A stretch of 64,000 nt of DNA. Source: Vibrio sp. Isolate34. GTDB taxonomy: Bacteria > Pseudomonadota > Gammaproteobacteria > Enterobacterales > Vibrionaceae. Shown piece after piece: positions 56,953 to 64,000 of the stretch (its first letter is position 1; the number at the start of each line of letters is the position of its first letter). Location of the stretch: assembly GCF_022397915.1 (NCBI RefSeq), contig NZ_JAKEUO010000002.1:124001-188000 (forward strand), in the 5' to 3' direction. Position numbers and translations under genes: made by a program. The notes under the pieces are model-generated. The model had not been told where the DNA came from. It was given only the letters and a program-made list of their open reading frames with translations, and made no database searches.

Positions 56953-57116
56953 TTTTATACCTAACCAAATGATAACTGATCTCAATATACACATAGAGAT
57001 AAGCAAAAACAAAGTGGATCTGATCAAGTTCAGAGTTAGTTTGTTCTTGCTCAATATCTCACTTGGTTAGTTCTCTGCTTAGGCCGTGCTTTACTGCTTC
57101 GTTTGGTACTTACCGA

Positions 57117-57812
57117 TTAGCCAGAGACTTGTTGTTCAAGTTGATAGGTGACTTCATCAGCAAGGTTGAGCTGTTTCGCGAGCTCTTTCAGGTACGCCTT
57201 TTCTATGAAGTTTTGTTCGTCGGCCACAATCAAAGAGGCTAAGTAGATCTCACTTGCCTGTTGAGGTGACGTTGCTAATTGAGCGATTTCGCTTGGGTCG
57301 AGTGGCTTATGCAGTTCTTCAGAGACCAATTTAGTCAGTTGATAATCAGCGCCCATGTTTTCGACGGCTTGTTCTATCTTAGCCATCTCTTCTTCATCAA
57401 CATGGCCATCAGCTTTAGACGCGGCTATCATCGAACGTAAAATCAGCACGCTGTGGTTTGCATCATTTTCATCAAACTGAGCCTGTTCGATATTGGGAGT
57501 CTGGCCTTGTTTGGACTGGTAGTCGTTGTAAACTTTATAAGCCAAAGCGCCCAGTGCTGCTGCGCCTCCAATGCCAGCCGCTTTCTTACCCATTTTCTTA
57601 GTCTTCTTAGAGCCCATTAACGCCCCTAACAGTCCACCACCAACAGCACCTGCACCGAAAGCGCCCAGTGTGCTCTTGTTGATACCTTTGCCATTGCTGC
57701 TACTGCCTTGAGAGAGGCTGCTTAAACTCGAAGATCCTTGGGAAAGCTTCTGAGTACCTTGTTTAACGAGATCTGACTTAAGTGCTTGGTTAAGTAAACT
57801 TTTGATATCCAT
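57117..57812 (-). CDS. TerB/DUF533 family protein (YebE-like)
   Basis: 231 residues. The N-terminal part is serine- and glycine-rich (about 25-50), then a glycine-rich hydrophobic stretch (AFGAGAVGGGLLGALMG, about 56-72) with a lysine-rich spacer and a second hydrophobic patch. The C-terminal domain (about 115-231) is an all-helical TerB-like DUF533 domain (LRSMIAASKADGHVDEEEMAKIE). The ATG at 57812 has GGAGG five bases upstream. Members may be membrane-associated; the role is unknown, and tellurite resistance should not be assumed. Confidence 0.82.
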   Translation of the reverse strand: MDIKSLLNQALKSDLVKQGTQKLSQGSSSLSSLSQGSSSNGKGINKSTLGAFGAGAVGGGLLGALMGSKKTKKMGKKAAGIGGAAALGALAYKVYNDYQSKQGQTPNIEQAQFDENDANHSVLILRSMIAASKADGHVDEEEMAKIEQAVENMGADYQLTKLVSEELHKPLDPSEIAQLATSPQQASEIYLASLIVADEQNFIEKAYLKELAKQLNLADEVTYQLEQQVSG

Positions 57813-57945
57813 CGATACCTCCAATGTAAGCGGGTCTAAAGAGTTGATGAACCCAATATACGGATTTAAAGATGAACAGGGGATTAACTTACGTTATTTA
57901 CTCTAGTGATAAATAGAAGAGAACTTGAAGGGAAACGACAGGTAC

Positions 57946-57972
57946 AAAAAAGGCCACCTAATGGCAGCCTTT
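57946..57972 (-). terminator. Terminator-like hairpin after proS
   Basis: AAAGGC/GCCTTT with an inner CC/GG pair; T run on the minus strand, 30 bases past the proS stop. Confidence 0.55.
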
Positions 57973-58001
57973 CAATGTTTATCTAGTCAGTAATCGGATT
58001 A

Positions 58002-59717
58002 CTAAGCTAGTTGAGCTTTAAGGTGCTCGATAACCGTGTCCATAGCGATAGCTTCTTTATCACCAGTACGACGGTTTTTGTATTCGAAGTTACCTTCGTC
58101 CATGCTGCGATCACCGATAACGATAGTGTGAGGAATACCCACAAGCTCGATATCTTTAAACATAACACCTGGACGCTCTTTACGGTCATCAAATAGTACT
58201 TCGATACCCATAGCTGTTAATTCAGCGTATAGCTTCTCAGCTGCTTCTTTAACGCGCTCAGATTTGTGCATGTTCATTGGTACGATAGCAACTTGGAACG
58301 GCGCTAGTGCGTCTGGCCAAGTGATACCGAATTTATCGTGGTTCTGCTCGATAGCAGATGCAACAACACGTGAAACACCGATACCGTAACAACCCATTTC
58401 TAGGATTACGCTCTTACCATCAGGACCAAGCACGTTACAGTTCATTGCTTTAGAGTAAGTATTACCTAGTTGGAAGATGTGACCAACTTCGATACCGCGC
58501 TTAAGCTGGATAGTACCTTGACCACATGGGCTAAGGTCGCCTTCAACAACGTTACGTAGGTCTTCAACTTGAGCAAGCTCAACGTCACGACCCCAGTTAA
58601 TACCGAAGTAGTGCTTACCGTCTACGTTTGCACCAGCGCCGAAGTCGCTCATTACAGCAACAGAGCGATCAACGATGAATGGAAGCTCTAGGCCAACAGG
58701 GCCAAGTGAACCAGGACCAGCACCAACAAGTGCACGGATTTCTTCTTCAGAAGCCATCTCTAGTGGAGAAGCAACCTGTGGAAGGTTTTCTGCTTTCACT
58801 TCGTTAAGCTCGTGGTCACCACGGATGATTAGAGCAATGATATCTGCTTCTACTTCATCAGATGCTTTAACGAATAGAGTCTTAACGGTTTTCTCGATTG
58901 CTAGACCGTGTTGCTCTACAAGCTCAGCAATTGTTTTTGCGTTTGGCGTATCAACCAGTTCCATCTCTTGAGTTGGCGCTGCAACTTCTTCAGTAGGAGC
59001 GAGTGCTTCTGCTTTCTCGATGTTTGCTGCGTAATCAGATTCAGAAGAGAATGCGATTAGGTCTTCGCCGCTTTCAGCAAGAACGTGGAACTCTTGAGAG
59101 CCGCTGCCGCCGATTGCGCCAGAGTCTGCTAATACTGGACGGTATTCAAGGCCCATGCGGTCAAATGCTTTACAGTAAGCATCGTGCATTGCTTGGTAAG
59201 ACTTTTCTAAGCCTTCTTTGTCGATATCAAAGCTGTACGCATCCATCATAGAGAATTCACGTGCACGCATTACGCCAAAACGAGGGCGGCGCTCATCACG
59301 GAATTTAGTCTGGATTTGGTACAGGTTTAGAGGTAGCTGTTTGTAAGAGCTGATCTCGTTACGTACTAGGCTCGTTACTACTTCTTCAGCTGTTGGGCTA
59401 AGAACGAATGGACGAGAGTGACGGTCTGTGAAACGAAGTAGCTCAGGGCCCATCTTTTCAGAACGGCCAGTCTCTTCCCAAAGCTCAAACGGTTGAACTA
59501 CGGGCATCAAGATTTCAACGGCACCTGCATTATCGATCTCTTGGCGAACGATATTTTCGACTTTACGCAGTACACGTAGACCAGTAGGTAGCCAAGTATA
59601 TAAACCTGAAGCTAGCTTACGGATCATACCTGCACGTAGCATCAGCTGGTGGCTGATAACTTCTGCGTCGTTTGGAGTCTCTTTCAGAGTAGAAAGAAGG
59701 TAGTTACTGGTACGCAT
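58002..59717 (-). CDS. proS: Prolyl-tRNA synthetase
   Basis: Charges tRNA-Pro. 571 residues, the bacterial type with an editing (INS) domain between class II motifs 2 and 3 (about 225-400). Motif 1 region [22 protein letters not shown], motif 2 [25 protein letters not shown] and motif 3 GCYGIGVSR are complete. The C-terminal anticodon-binding domain starts near 470. trmO lies upstream in the same direction. Confidence 0.98.
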   Translation of the reverse strand: MRTSNYLLSTLKETPNDAEVISHQLMLRAGMIRKLASGLYTWLPTGLRVLRKVENIVRQEIDNAGAVEILMPVVQPFELWEETGRSEKMGPELLRFTDRHSRPFVLSPTAEEVVTSLVRNEISSYKQLPLNLYQIQTKFRDERRPRFGVMRAREFSMMDAYSFDIDKEGLEKSYQAMHDAYCKAFDRMGLEYRPVLADSGAIGGSGSQEFHVLAESGEDLIAFSSESDYAANIEKAEALAPTEEVAAPTQEMELVDTPNAKTIAELVEQHGLAIEKTVKTLFVKASDEVEADIIALIIRGDHELNEVKAENLPQVASPLEMASEEEIRALVGAGPGSLGPVGLELPFIVDRSVAVMSDFGAGANVDGKHYFGINWGRDVELAQVEDLRNVVEGDLSPCGQGTIQLKRGIEVGHIFQLGNTYSKAMNCNVLGPDGKSVILEMGCYGIGVSRVVASAIEQNHDKFGITWPDALAPFQVAIVPMNMHKSERVKEAAEKLYAELTAMGIEVLFDDRKERPGVMFKDIELVGIPHTIVIGDRSMDEGNFEYKNRRTGDKEAIAMDTVIEHLKAQLA

Positions 59718-59818
59718 TCTATGGTATCCGTTTCATCATTGATAAAAGAAAATTTGCTGCAGTGAGTGACGACAGCAAATCTGATATAGCCGCATATAAT
59801 ATCAGCCTATTTGGGATC

Positions 59819-60514
59819 TCAAAAGCGTTCAATGTCAGTTACATTGATGAAAAGCGTCTCAACAACGAATTTCACGTTAAGATCGAACAAATTTACCGCA
59901 TATTCCTTACTGTCCGGCTTGCCTTTTTTATAGGCAGGACGTGGATCTTGACCAAGTACTTCTTTGATCACTTGAATGATATGACGCGCTTGCGGGTGTT
60001 GTGCCAGTTTCGCTTGGGCTTGCTGTGAAAAGTTCACGTCTAGCACTTCAGGTTCATCGGCGGCAAAGCCTCCAAGTGCATCCGGAATTGAGTCCGAGTA
60101 GGGGATATAAGGTTTGATGTCGATGATCGGCGTGCCGTCGACGAGATCGACACTGCCCAAATCCAACCAAGTTTGCCCCTTCTCTTGAGAGACACCTTTG
60201 AGCTCAACCGCTGACATACCTATTCCATTCGGCCTAAAAGTGGCACGTGATGCGAACACACCAATGCGTTCATTTCCGCCAAGTCGAGGTGGTCTTACTG
60301 TGGGTTTCCAGCCGGCTTCAAGGTTCTTGTCGAATAGAAACAACAGCCACACATGGCTAAATTGCTCTATGTTACGAACAGATTCAAGGCAGTTTGCCGC
60401 ATCAACCAGCCTGACTCTTGAGATGGATGTTGGTACCAATCTAGGTTGCCTTGGTACTGCGAACTTCTCTTTATAAGGAGACTCTATAAAGCCAATAGGT
60501 TCAATGGAGTACAT
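59819..60514 (-). CDS. trmO: tRNA m6t6A37 methyltransferase TrmO (TsaA)
   Basis: 231 residues. Adds a SAM methyl group to the t6A modification at position 37 of tRNA-Thr. The beta-barrel SAM domain includes EPIGFIESPYKEKFAVPRQPRL, FSHVWLLFLFDKN and RATFRPNGIGMSAVEL. E. coli yaeB/tsaA is the same gene and is also next to proS. It is divergent from rpmE2. Confidence 0.93.
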   Translation of the reverse strand: MYSIEPIGFIESPYKEKFAVPRQPRLVPTSISRVRLVDAANCLESVRNIEQFSHVWLLFLFDKNLEAGWKPTVRPPRLGGNERIGVFASRATFRPNGIGMSAVELKGVSQEKGQTWLDLGSVDLVDGTPIIDIKPYIPYSDSIPDALGGFAADEPEVLDVNFSQQAQAKLAQHPQARHIIQVIKEVLGQDPRPAYKKGKPDSKEYAVNLFDLNVKFVVETLFINVTDIERF

Positions 60515-60578
60515 GAGTAGACGCTCTCTAATTACGATCTATGGCGGGAAAATATCATAAATTTGCTTGTTTTTCTTT

Positions 60579-60593
60579 TGATAATAATTATCA
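60579..60593. promoter_or_regulatory. Fur-box-like 7-1-7 palindrome
   Basis: TGATAATAATTATCA is a perfect match to the 7-1-7 Fur recognition unit TGATAATnATTATCA. It lies between divergent trmO and rpmE2. Confidence 0.65.
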
Positions 60594-60596
60594 CTT

Positions 60597-60619
60597 GAAA
60601 TGTTATAACATAGCAAATT
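60597..60619. promoter_or_regulatory. Zur box candidate before rpmE2
   Basis: GAAATGTTATA, the complete left half of the E. coli Zur consensus, followed by a weaker right half; about 17-18 of 23 positions fit. It lies about 20 bases before the rpmE2 start. Zur repression of the L31B/L36B pair under zinc sufficiency is well known. Confidence 0.68.
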
Positions 60620-60638
60620 GATTATTTAGGGAAAGACA

Positions 60639-60899
60639 ATGAAACCGAATATCCACCCGGACTACCGCACAGTGGTGTTCCATGACACCAGCGTTGATGA
60701 GTGCTTTTTAATCGGCTCTACGCTGAAAACAGACCGCACTATCGAATGGGAAGATGGCAATACTTATCCTTATTTCACTATTGAAGTGTCGTCAAAGTCG
60801 CACCCTTTCTATACCGGTAAACAGAGAGTGCTACATAAAGAGGGACGTGTTGCAAACTTCACTCGTCGTTTTGGTCAATTAGGTAAGGGAGCGAAATAA
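60639..60899 (+). CDS. rpmE2: Ribosomal protein L31 type B (zinc-independent)
   Basis: 86 residues of the YkgM type. It replaces zinc-binding L31 on the ribosome when zinc is scarce, freeing zinc. [18 protein letters not shown] and [19 protein letters not shown] are characteristic; the CXXC zinc ligands of the A type are absent, and the single cysteine C22 cannot form the site. It is followed without a gap by rpmJ2. Confidence 0.95.
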   Translation: MKPNIHPDYRTVVFHDTSVDECFLIGSTLKTDRTIEWEDGNTYPYFTIEVSSKSHPFYTGKQRVLHKEGRVANFTRRFGQLGKGAK

Positions 60900-61025
60900 A
60901 TGAAAGTCGTGAAATCACTGAAAAGTGCAAAGAGCCGTCACCCAGATTGTCAGATAGTAAAGCGCCGAGGCCGCCACTATGTTATCTGCAAAACCAATCC
61001 GAGATTCAAAGCGGTTCAGAAATAA
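60900..61025 (+). CDS. rpmJ2: Ribosomal protein L36 type B (zinc-independent)
   Basis: A 41-codon gene whose ATG directly follows the rpmE2 TAA. The product contains [20 protein letters not shown] and ends RFKAVQK, matching E. coli YkgO. The CXXC...CXXXXH zinc site of the A-type L36 is missing. Co-transcription with rpmE2 under Zur control is the conserved arrangement. Confidence 0.93.
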   Translation: MKVVKSLKSAKSRHPDCQIVKRRGRHYVICKTNPRFKAVQK

Positions 61026-61413
61026 GCCGCCAATTTGATGTGACACGTGTGTAAAAAACGAGGGGAAAGTCAAACTTCATTCATTTGCCTGCTTTTCTTT
61101 TCCCTCAAGAGGAACCGGATTAAAGATAGAGTGCTTATTTAGCGTACGATGCATTTTATTTTAAAGTGAATCAATAGGTTATACCGTTAGATATGTATGT
61201 AGTGAATGTGTGGTTGTGAATTATAAATCTAGGTTTTGTATTTAATATAGATTTATTTGCTAATTAATTGTTCAAATAGAGTTAAAAATCGTCGTTTGTT
61301 ACACATTTTGTAACATTTTGAATTTCTAATTGATAATTTTGTCGCGTACCCTTCGCTGGCAATTTGAACATTTTTGTCACAATTGCATAGGAATCACTAC
61401 AAGGAGGGAACTG
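61026..61413. other. Intergenic region upstream of the AbgT-family gene
   Basis: 388 AT-rich bases. The only element that stands out is the 19-base palindrome at 61297-61315. A weak G/C hairpin (GAGGGGAAA with a distant TTTTCCCTC) lies near 61055-61110. No clear terminator follows rpmJ2. Confidence 0.45.
61297..61315. promoter_or_regulatory. Palindromic operator candidate upstream of the AbgT-family gene
   Basis: TGTTACA and TGTAACA form perfect 7-bp arms around CATTT, about 100 bases before the start codon. The regulator is unknown. Confidence 0.45.
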
Positions 61414-63000
61414 ATGAGTTCATCAGCTTCAATAAAAAACAACTCGCCAAAGAAACCTATTTTTACCCGTTTTCTCGATGGTGTTGAGTATTTGGGGAAT
61501 CTATTGCCCCACCCGATCACTCTTTTCGCAATCTTCTGTGTCGCTATTCTAGTTACTTCAGGTATCGCTGGATATTTTGAAGTCTCTGTTATGGACCCTC
61601 GTCCAGAAGGTGCTCCTGGTCGTGCTGCTGACGGCATGATCTACGTTGTAAGCTTACTTAATGCTGAAGGCTTACAGCTTATCGTAACTAATTTAGTTAA
61701 AAACTTTGTTGGCTTTGCGCCATTAGGTACCGTGCTTGTTGCAATGCTAGGTGTAGCGATTGCCGAACACTCAGGTCTATTATCTGCGGCGATGCGTGGC
61801 ATGGTAATGGGCGCATCTAAGCGCATGGTTACTGTAACCGTAGTTTTTGCCGGTATTATTTCGAACACGGCTTCTGAGCTTGGTTATGTGGTACTTATCC
61901 CGCTTGCAGCGATGCTTTTCCACTCATTGGGTCGTCACCCATTAGCGGGTCTAGCGGCAGCATTTGCTGGTGTATCTGGTGGTTACTCTGCAAACCTTCT
62001 AATCGGTACGGTTGATCCACTGCTTTCTGGTATTACAGAAACAGCAGCACAGATGATCGACCCGACTTACAGCGTTGGCCCTGAATCAAACTGGTACTTC
62101 ATGTTTGTTTCTACTTTCTTCATTGCGATTACAGGTGCATTTGTAACTGAGAAGATTGTTGAACCAAAACTGGGTAAATACAACGACGAAGAAGCGTCTG
62201 AAGATTTATCAAATGATTCAATGGGCAAGCTAACAGACGTTGAGAAGAAAGGCCTTAAGCTTGCGGGTATCGCAGTATTAGCGGTTTCTGCACTTCTTGC
62301 ATGGACGATTGTTCCCGCTGATGGCGTTCTACGTTCAGCAGCAGGTACGGTTTCAGGTTCTCCATTCCTGAAAAGTATCGTAGCGTTCATCTTCGTATTC
62401 TTCGCAGTTCCTGGTTTTGTTTACGGTAAAGTTACTGGCACAATGAAAACAGACCGTGACGTTATCAATGCAATGTCTAAGTCTATGTCTTCAATGGGCA
62501 TGTACATCGTACTCGTGTTCTTCGCTGCTCAGTTTGTTGCTTTCTTCAAGTGGACTAACTTCGGCCAAGTATTCGCAGTTGCAGGTGCTACATTCCTACA
62601 GGATATCGGCCTAACGGGTCCAATGTTGTTCTTCGCATTCATCCTAATGTGTGGCTTCATTAACCTGATGATCGGTTCGGCTTCTGCTCAGTGGGCTGTA
62701 ACGGCACCTATCTTCGTTCCAATGCTAATGCTAGTAGGCTACGCACCAGAAACTATTCAAGCGGCTTACCGTATCGGTGACTCAACAACGAACATCATTA
62801 CTCCAATGATGAGCTACTTCGGTCTTATCCTTGCTGTAGCAACGCGTTACATGAAGAACCTAGGTATCGGTACTCTGATTGCAACTATGCTTCCATATTC
62901 AATCGTATTCTTGGTTGGTTGGAGCTTAATGTTCTACGTTTGGGTATTCGTATTTGGCCTACCAGTAGGTCCGGGCGCTGCAACGTACTACACGCCTTAG
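61414..63000 (+). CDS. AbgT family transporter
   Basis: 528-residue inner-membrane protein with about eleven to thirteen helices. FLDGVEYLGNLLPHPITLFAIFC at the N-terminus, GFAPLGTVLVAMLGVAIAEHSGLL, and GSASAQWAVTAPIFVPMLMLVGYAPE with RIGDSTTNIITPMMSYFGLIL are AbgT signatures. E. coli AbgT imports p-aminobenzoyl-glutamate, and relatives such as MtrF export sulfonamides; the role here is not determined. The ATG at 61414 has AAGGAGGGAAC upstream; the frame extends further back without conservation. Confidence 0.93.
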   Translation: MSSSASIKNNSPKKPIFTRFLDGVEYLGNLLPHPITLFAIFCVAILVTSGIAGYFEVSVMDPRPEGAPGRAADGMIYVVSLLNAEGLQLIVTNLVKNFVGFAPLGTVLVAMLGVAIAEHSGLLSAAMRGMVMGASKRMVTVTVVFAGIISNTASELGYVVLIPLAAMLFHSLGRHPLAGLAAAFAGVSGGYSANLLIGTVDPLLSGITETAAQMIDPTYSVGPESNWYFMFVSTFFIAITGAFVTEKIVEPKLGKYNDEEASEDLSNDSMGKLTDVEKKGLKLAGIAVLAVSALLAWTIVPADGVLRSAAGTVSGSPFLKSIVAFIFVFFAVPGFVYGKVTGTMKTDRDVINAMSKSMSSMGMYIVLVFFAAQFVAFFKWTNFGQVFAVAGATFLQDIGLTGPMLFFAFILMCGFINLMIGSASAQWAVTAPIFVPMLMLVGYAPETIQAAYRIGDSTTNIITPMMSYFGLILAVATRYMKNLGIGTLIATMLPYSIVFLVGWSLMFYVWVFVFGLPVGPGAATYYTP

Positions 63001-63033
63001 TGGTTGAGTAGGGGAGCCCCTTCTAATCGACAA

Positions 63034-63064
63034 TAAAAAACCTGCATTGATTGCAGGTTTTTTT
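63034..63064. terminator. Bidirectional terminator
   Basis: AAAAACCTGCA and TGCAGGTTTTT form an 11-bp stem around TTGAT, between convergent genes. Confidence 0.85.
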
Positions 63065-63111
63065 GTTCTTGTCATGAAGAGATAGAACTAAGTTAATTTA
63101 GAATTAGATTG

Positions 63112-63555
63112 TTAGCGTTTTGCTAACAGGCGATCGAGGTGGTTGGCGAACTCACGACGGTCGGTTTGAGAAAGGGTACTTGGTCCGCCAGTTTGGATGC
63201 CACTTGAACGCATGGTTTCCATAAAATCACGAATGTTGAGACGCGCTTTAATGGTCTCTTTGGTGTAAAGCTCACCGCGCGAGCTCAGTGCCAGAGCGCC
63301 TTTGGTGATCACTTCGTCAGCCAGAGGGATGTCTGAAGTAATGACAAGGTCGCCTTTCTCTGTTCGTTTTACTATTTCGTTGTCGGCGATATCGAAGCCG
63401 CTTGGTACTTGAATCGAGTGGATGTTCACTCGTTTTGGTACAGGAACAACGTGGTTTGCGATAAAGGTGCATTCAACACCGGTTCGCTCAGCTGCGCGTA
63501 CGATGGTTTCTCGGATAACCTTTGGACAAGCGTCCGCATCAACCCATATCTTCAT
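63112..63555 (-). CDS. yaiI: YaiI/YqxD family protein (UPF0178, DUF188)
   Basis: 147 residues with the family opening [24 protein letters not shown] and the PIN-like acidic motifs [13 protein letters not shown] and [12 protein letters not shown]. The [29 protein letters not shown] ending is typical. A nuclease-like fold is suspected for the family, but activity is not shown. It is 22 bases downstream of the next gene on the same strand. Confidence 0.9.
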   Translation of the reverse strand: MKIWVDADACPKVIRETIVRAAERTGVECTFIANHVVPVPKRVNIHSIQVPSGFDIADNEIVKRTEKGDLVITSDIPLADEVITKGALALSSRGELYTKETIKARLNIRDFMETMRSSGIQTGGPSTLSQTDRREFANHLDRLLAKR

Positions 63556-63577
63556 AGTGTTCTATTTCTCAGTTAGC

Positions 63578-63865
63578 TTATTGTTCAGTTAACTTAGCTT
63601 CAAGCGTGGCAACACGAGCGGTAAGTTCTAGGATTTGCTTTTCCAGTTGGCTAACACGGTCTAGTGCTGGCTCTTCCTGTGTGGCGACTTCAACTTTAGG
63701 TACGCGATTCGCACTTTTCCAGCTCTTGATGGTGGTGATTAAAGCAGGCATTGGAACCGATGTACTCATGCGAGCTTTTACTAACGCAACGGTCGGCTCT
63801 TTACCTTGTGCTTGCAGTCCTTCAAGCACCGATTTCAACTCTTCAGAAACATCTTTTGTCAGCAT
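63578..63865 (-). CDS. Small protein with KfrA-like N-terminus and C-terminal coiled coil
   Basis: 95 residues. Residues about 5-55 (LKSVLEGLQAQGKEPTVALV and following, to SWK) follow the pattern of the KfrA N-terminal winged-helix DNA-binding domain. Residues about 68-95 (leucine heptads in VSQLEKQILELTARVATLEAKL) are a clear coiled coil, so a dimer is expected. The ATG at 63865 has GGAGG five bases upstream. DNA binding is inferred from pattern only; it precedes yaiI by 22 bases. Confidence 0.65.
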   Translation of the reverse strand: MLTKDVSEELKSVLEGLQAQGKEPTVALVKARMSTSVPMPALITTIKSWKSANRVPKVEVATQEEPALDRVSQLEKQILELTARVATLEAKLTEQ

Positions 63866-64000
63866 GTTGACCTCCATTTTTAGTCTTTGGTCATTTTACT
63901 CGCTCCGGTGGATGATAGCGAATCATAAAACATCCCATGGCGTGTGAGAGATCTCTTACAAAGGTTGTGAGATAACACGAATACTTGTCTAGAGAGATTG

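Noticed and set aside
57117..57812. Tellurite-resistance determinant
   Set aside because: Only the generic TerB/DUF533 fold is present and no other ter genes are nearby.

Overview
The window is an ordinary stretch of gammaproteobacterial chromosome, almost certainly from a marine Vibrio. Evidence is the sodium-driven polar-flagellar stator pair pomA-pomB, a Vibrio-type FrsA and Crl, DUF3622 and DUF3332 proteins, the gene order dxs-ispA-xseB / pomAB / thiI, and the GcvB small RNA divergent from gcvA. Many proteins look closest to what I remember of the Splendidus clade, but I cannot prove a species from sequence alone. No rRNA, tRNA, CRISPR array, prophage or integron was seen. The one clear mobile element is an intact IS5-family insertion sequence of about 0.88 kb.

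Layout. 1-3 kb: end of a galactose operon (galK, galM) with a convergent GalR-type repressor. 3-10 kb: single genes of varied function (YgjH tRNA-binding protein, a gamma-glutamylcyclotransferase-like protein, NnrS, DUF3622, an AstE/AspA-type metallohydrolase, a DUF3332 lipoprotein, PepD). 10-15 kb: an untracked 28-codon mini-gene with its own promoter and terminator, then purine salvage (AzgA-type permease with a PurR box, gpt), frsA and crl. 15-24 kb: proB-proA, then nrdR-ribD-ribE-ribBX-ribH-nusB-thiL-pgpA, a riboflavin/thiamine/transcription cluster. 24-31 kb: the dxs-ispA-xseB isoprenoid cluster on the minus strand, pomAB behind a sigma-28 type promoter, and thiI. 31-35 kb: GcvB RNA, gcvA and three tightly overlapping genes ending in rlmM. 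35-42.6 kb (minus strand): xni, ppnN, a soluble diguanylate cyclase, a membrane TPR protein with a degenerate GGDEF domain, and queF. 42.7-47 kb: syd, a DUF2310 zinc-ribbon protein and the metNIQ methionine importer behind four MetJ boxes. 47-53.5 kb: gmhB, the IS element, a MliC-like lipoprotein and the trehalose system treR-treB-treC with twin TreR operators. 53.5-64 kb: a YitT membrane protein, glyA with a PurR box, small conserved proteins (lipoprotein, DUF4250, YaeP, a TerB/DUF533 protein), proS, trmO, the zinc-independent ribosomal protein pair L31B/L36B behind Fur-like and Zur-like boxes, an AbgT-family transporter, YaiI and a small KfrA-like coiled-coil protein.

How the parts connect. 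Several genes belong to global regulons whose sites can be read directly: PurR (purine permease, glyA), MetJ (metNIQ), TreR (treBC), FliA (pomAB), and Zur/Fur (rpmE2-rpmJ2). Points worth a second look are the 28-codon mini-gene, the palindrome-rich sigma-54-like promoter of nnrS, the RibB fusion whose GTP cyclohydrolase-like half lacks the zinc cysteines, the paired diguanylate cyclase / degenerate-GGDEF TPR protein, and several short tandem repeats in intergenic DNA. I did not find a large undescribed defence or biosynthetic system here.
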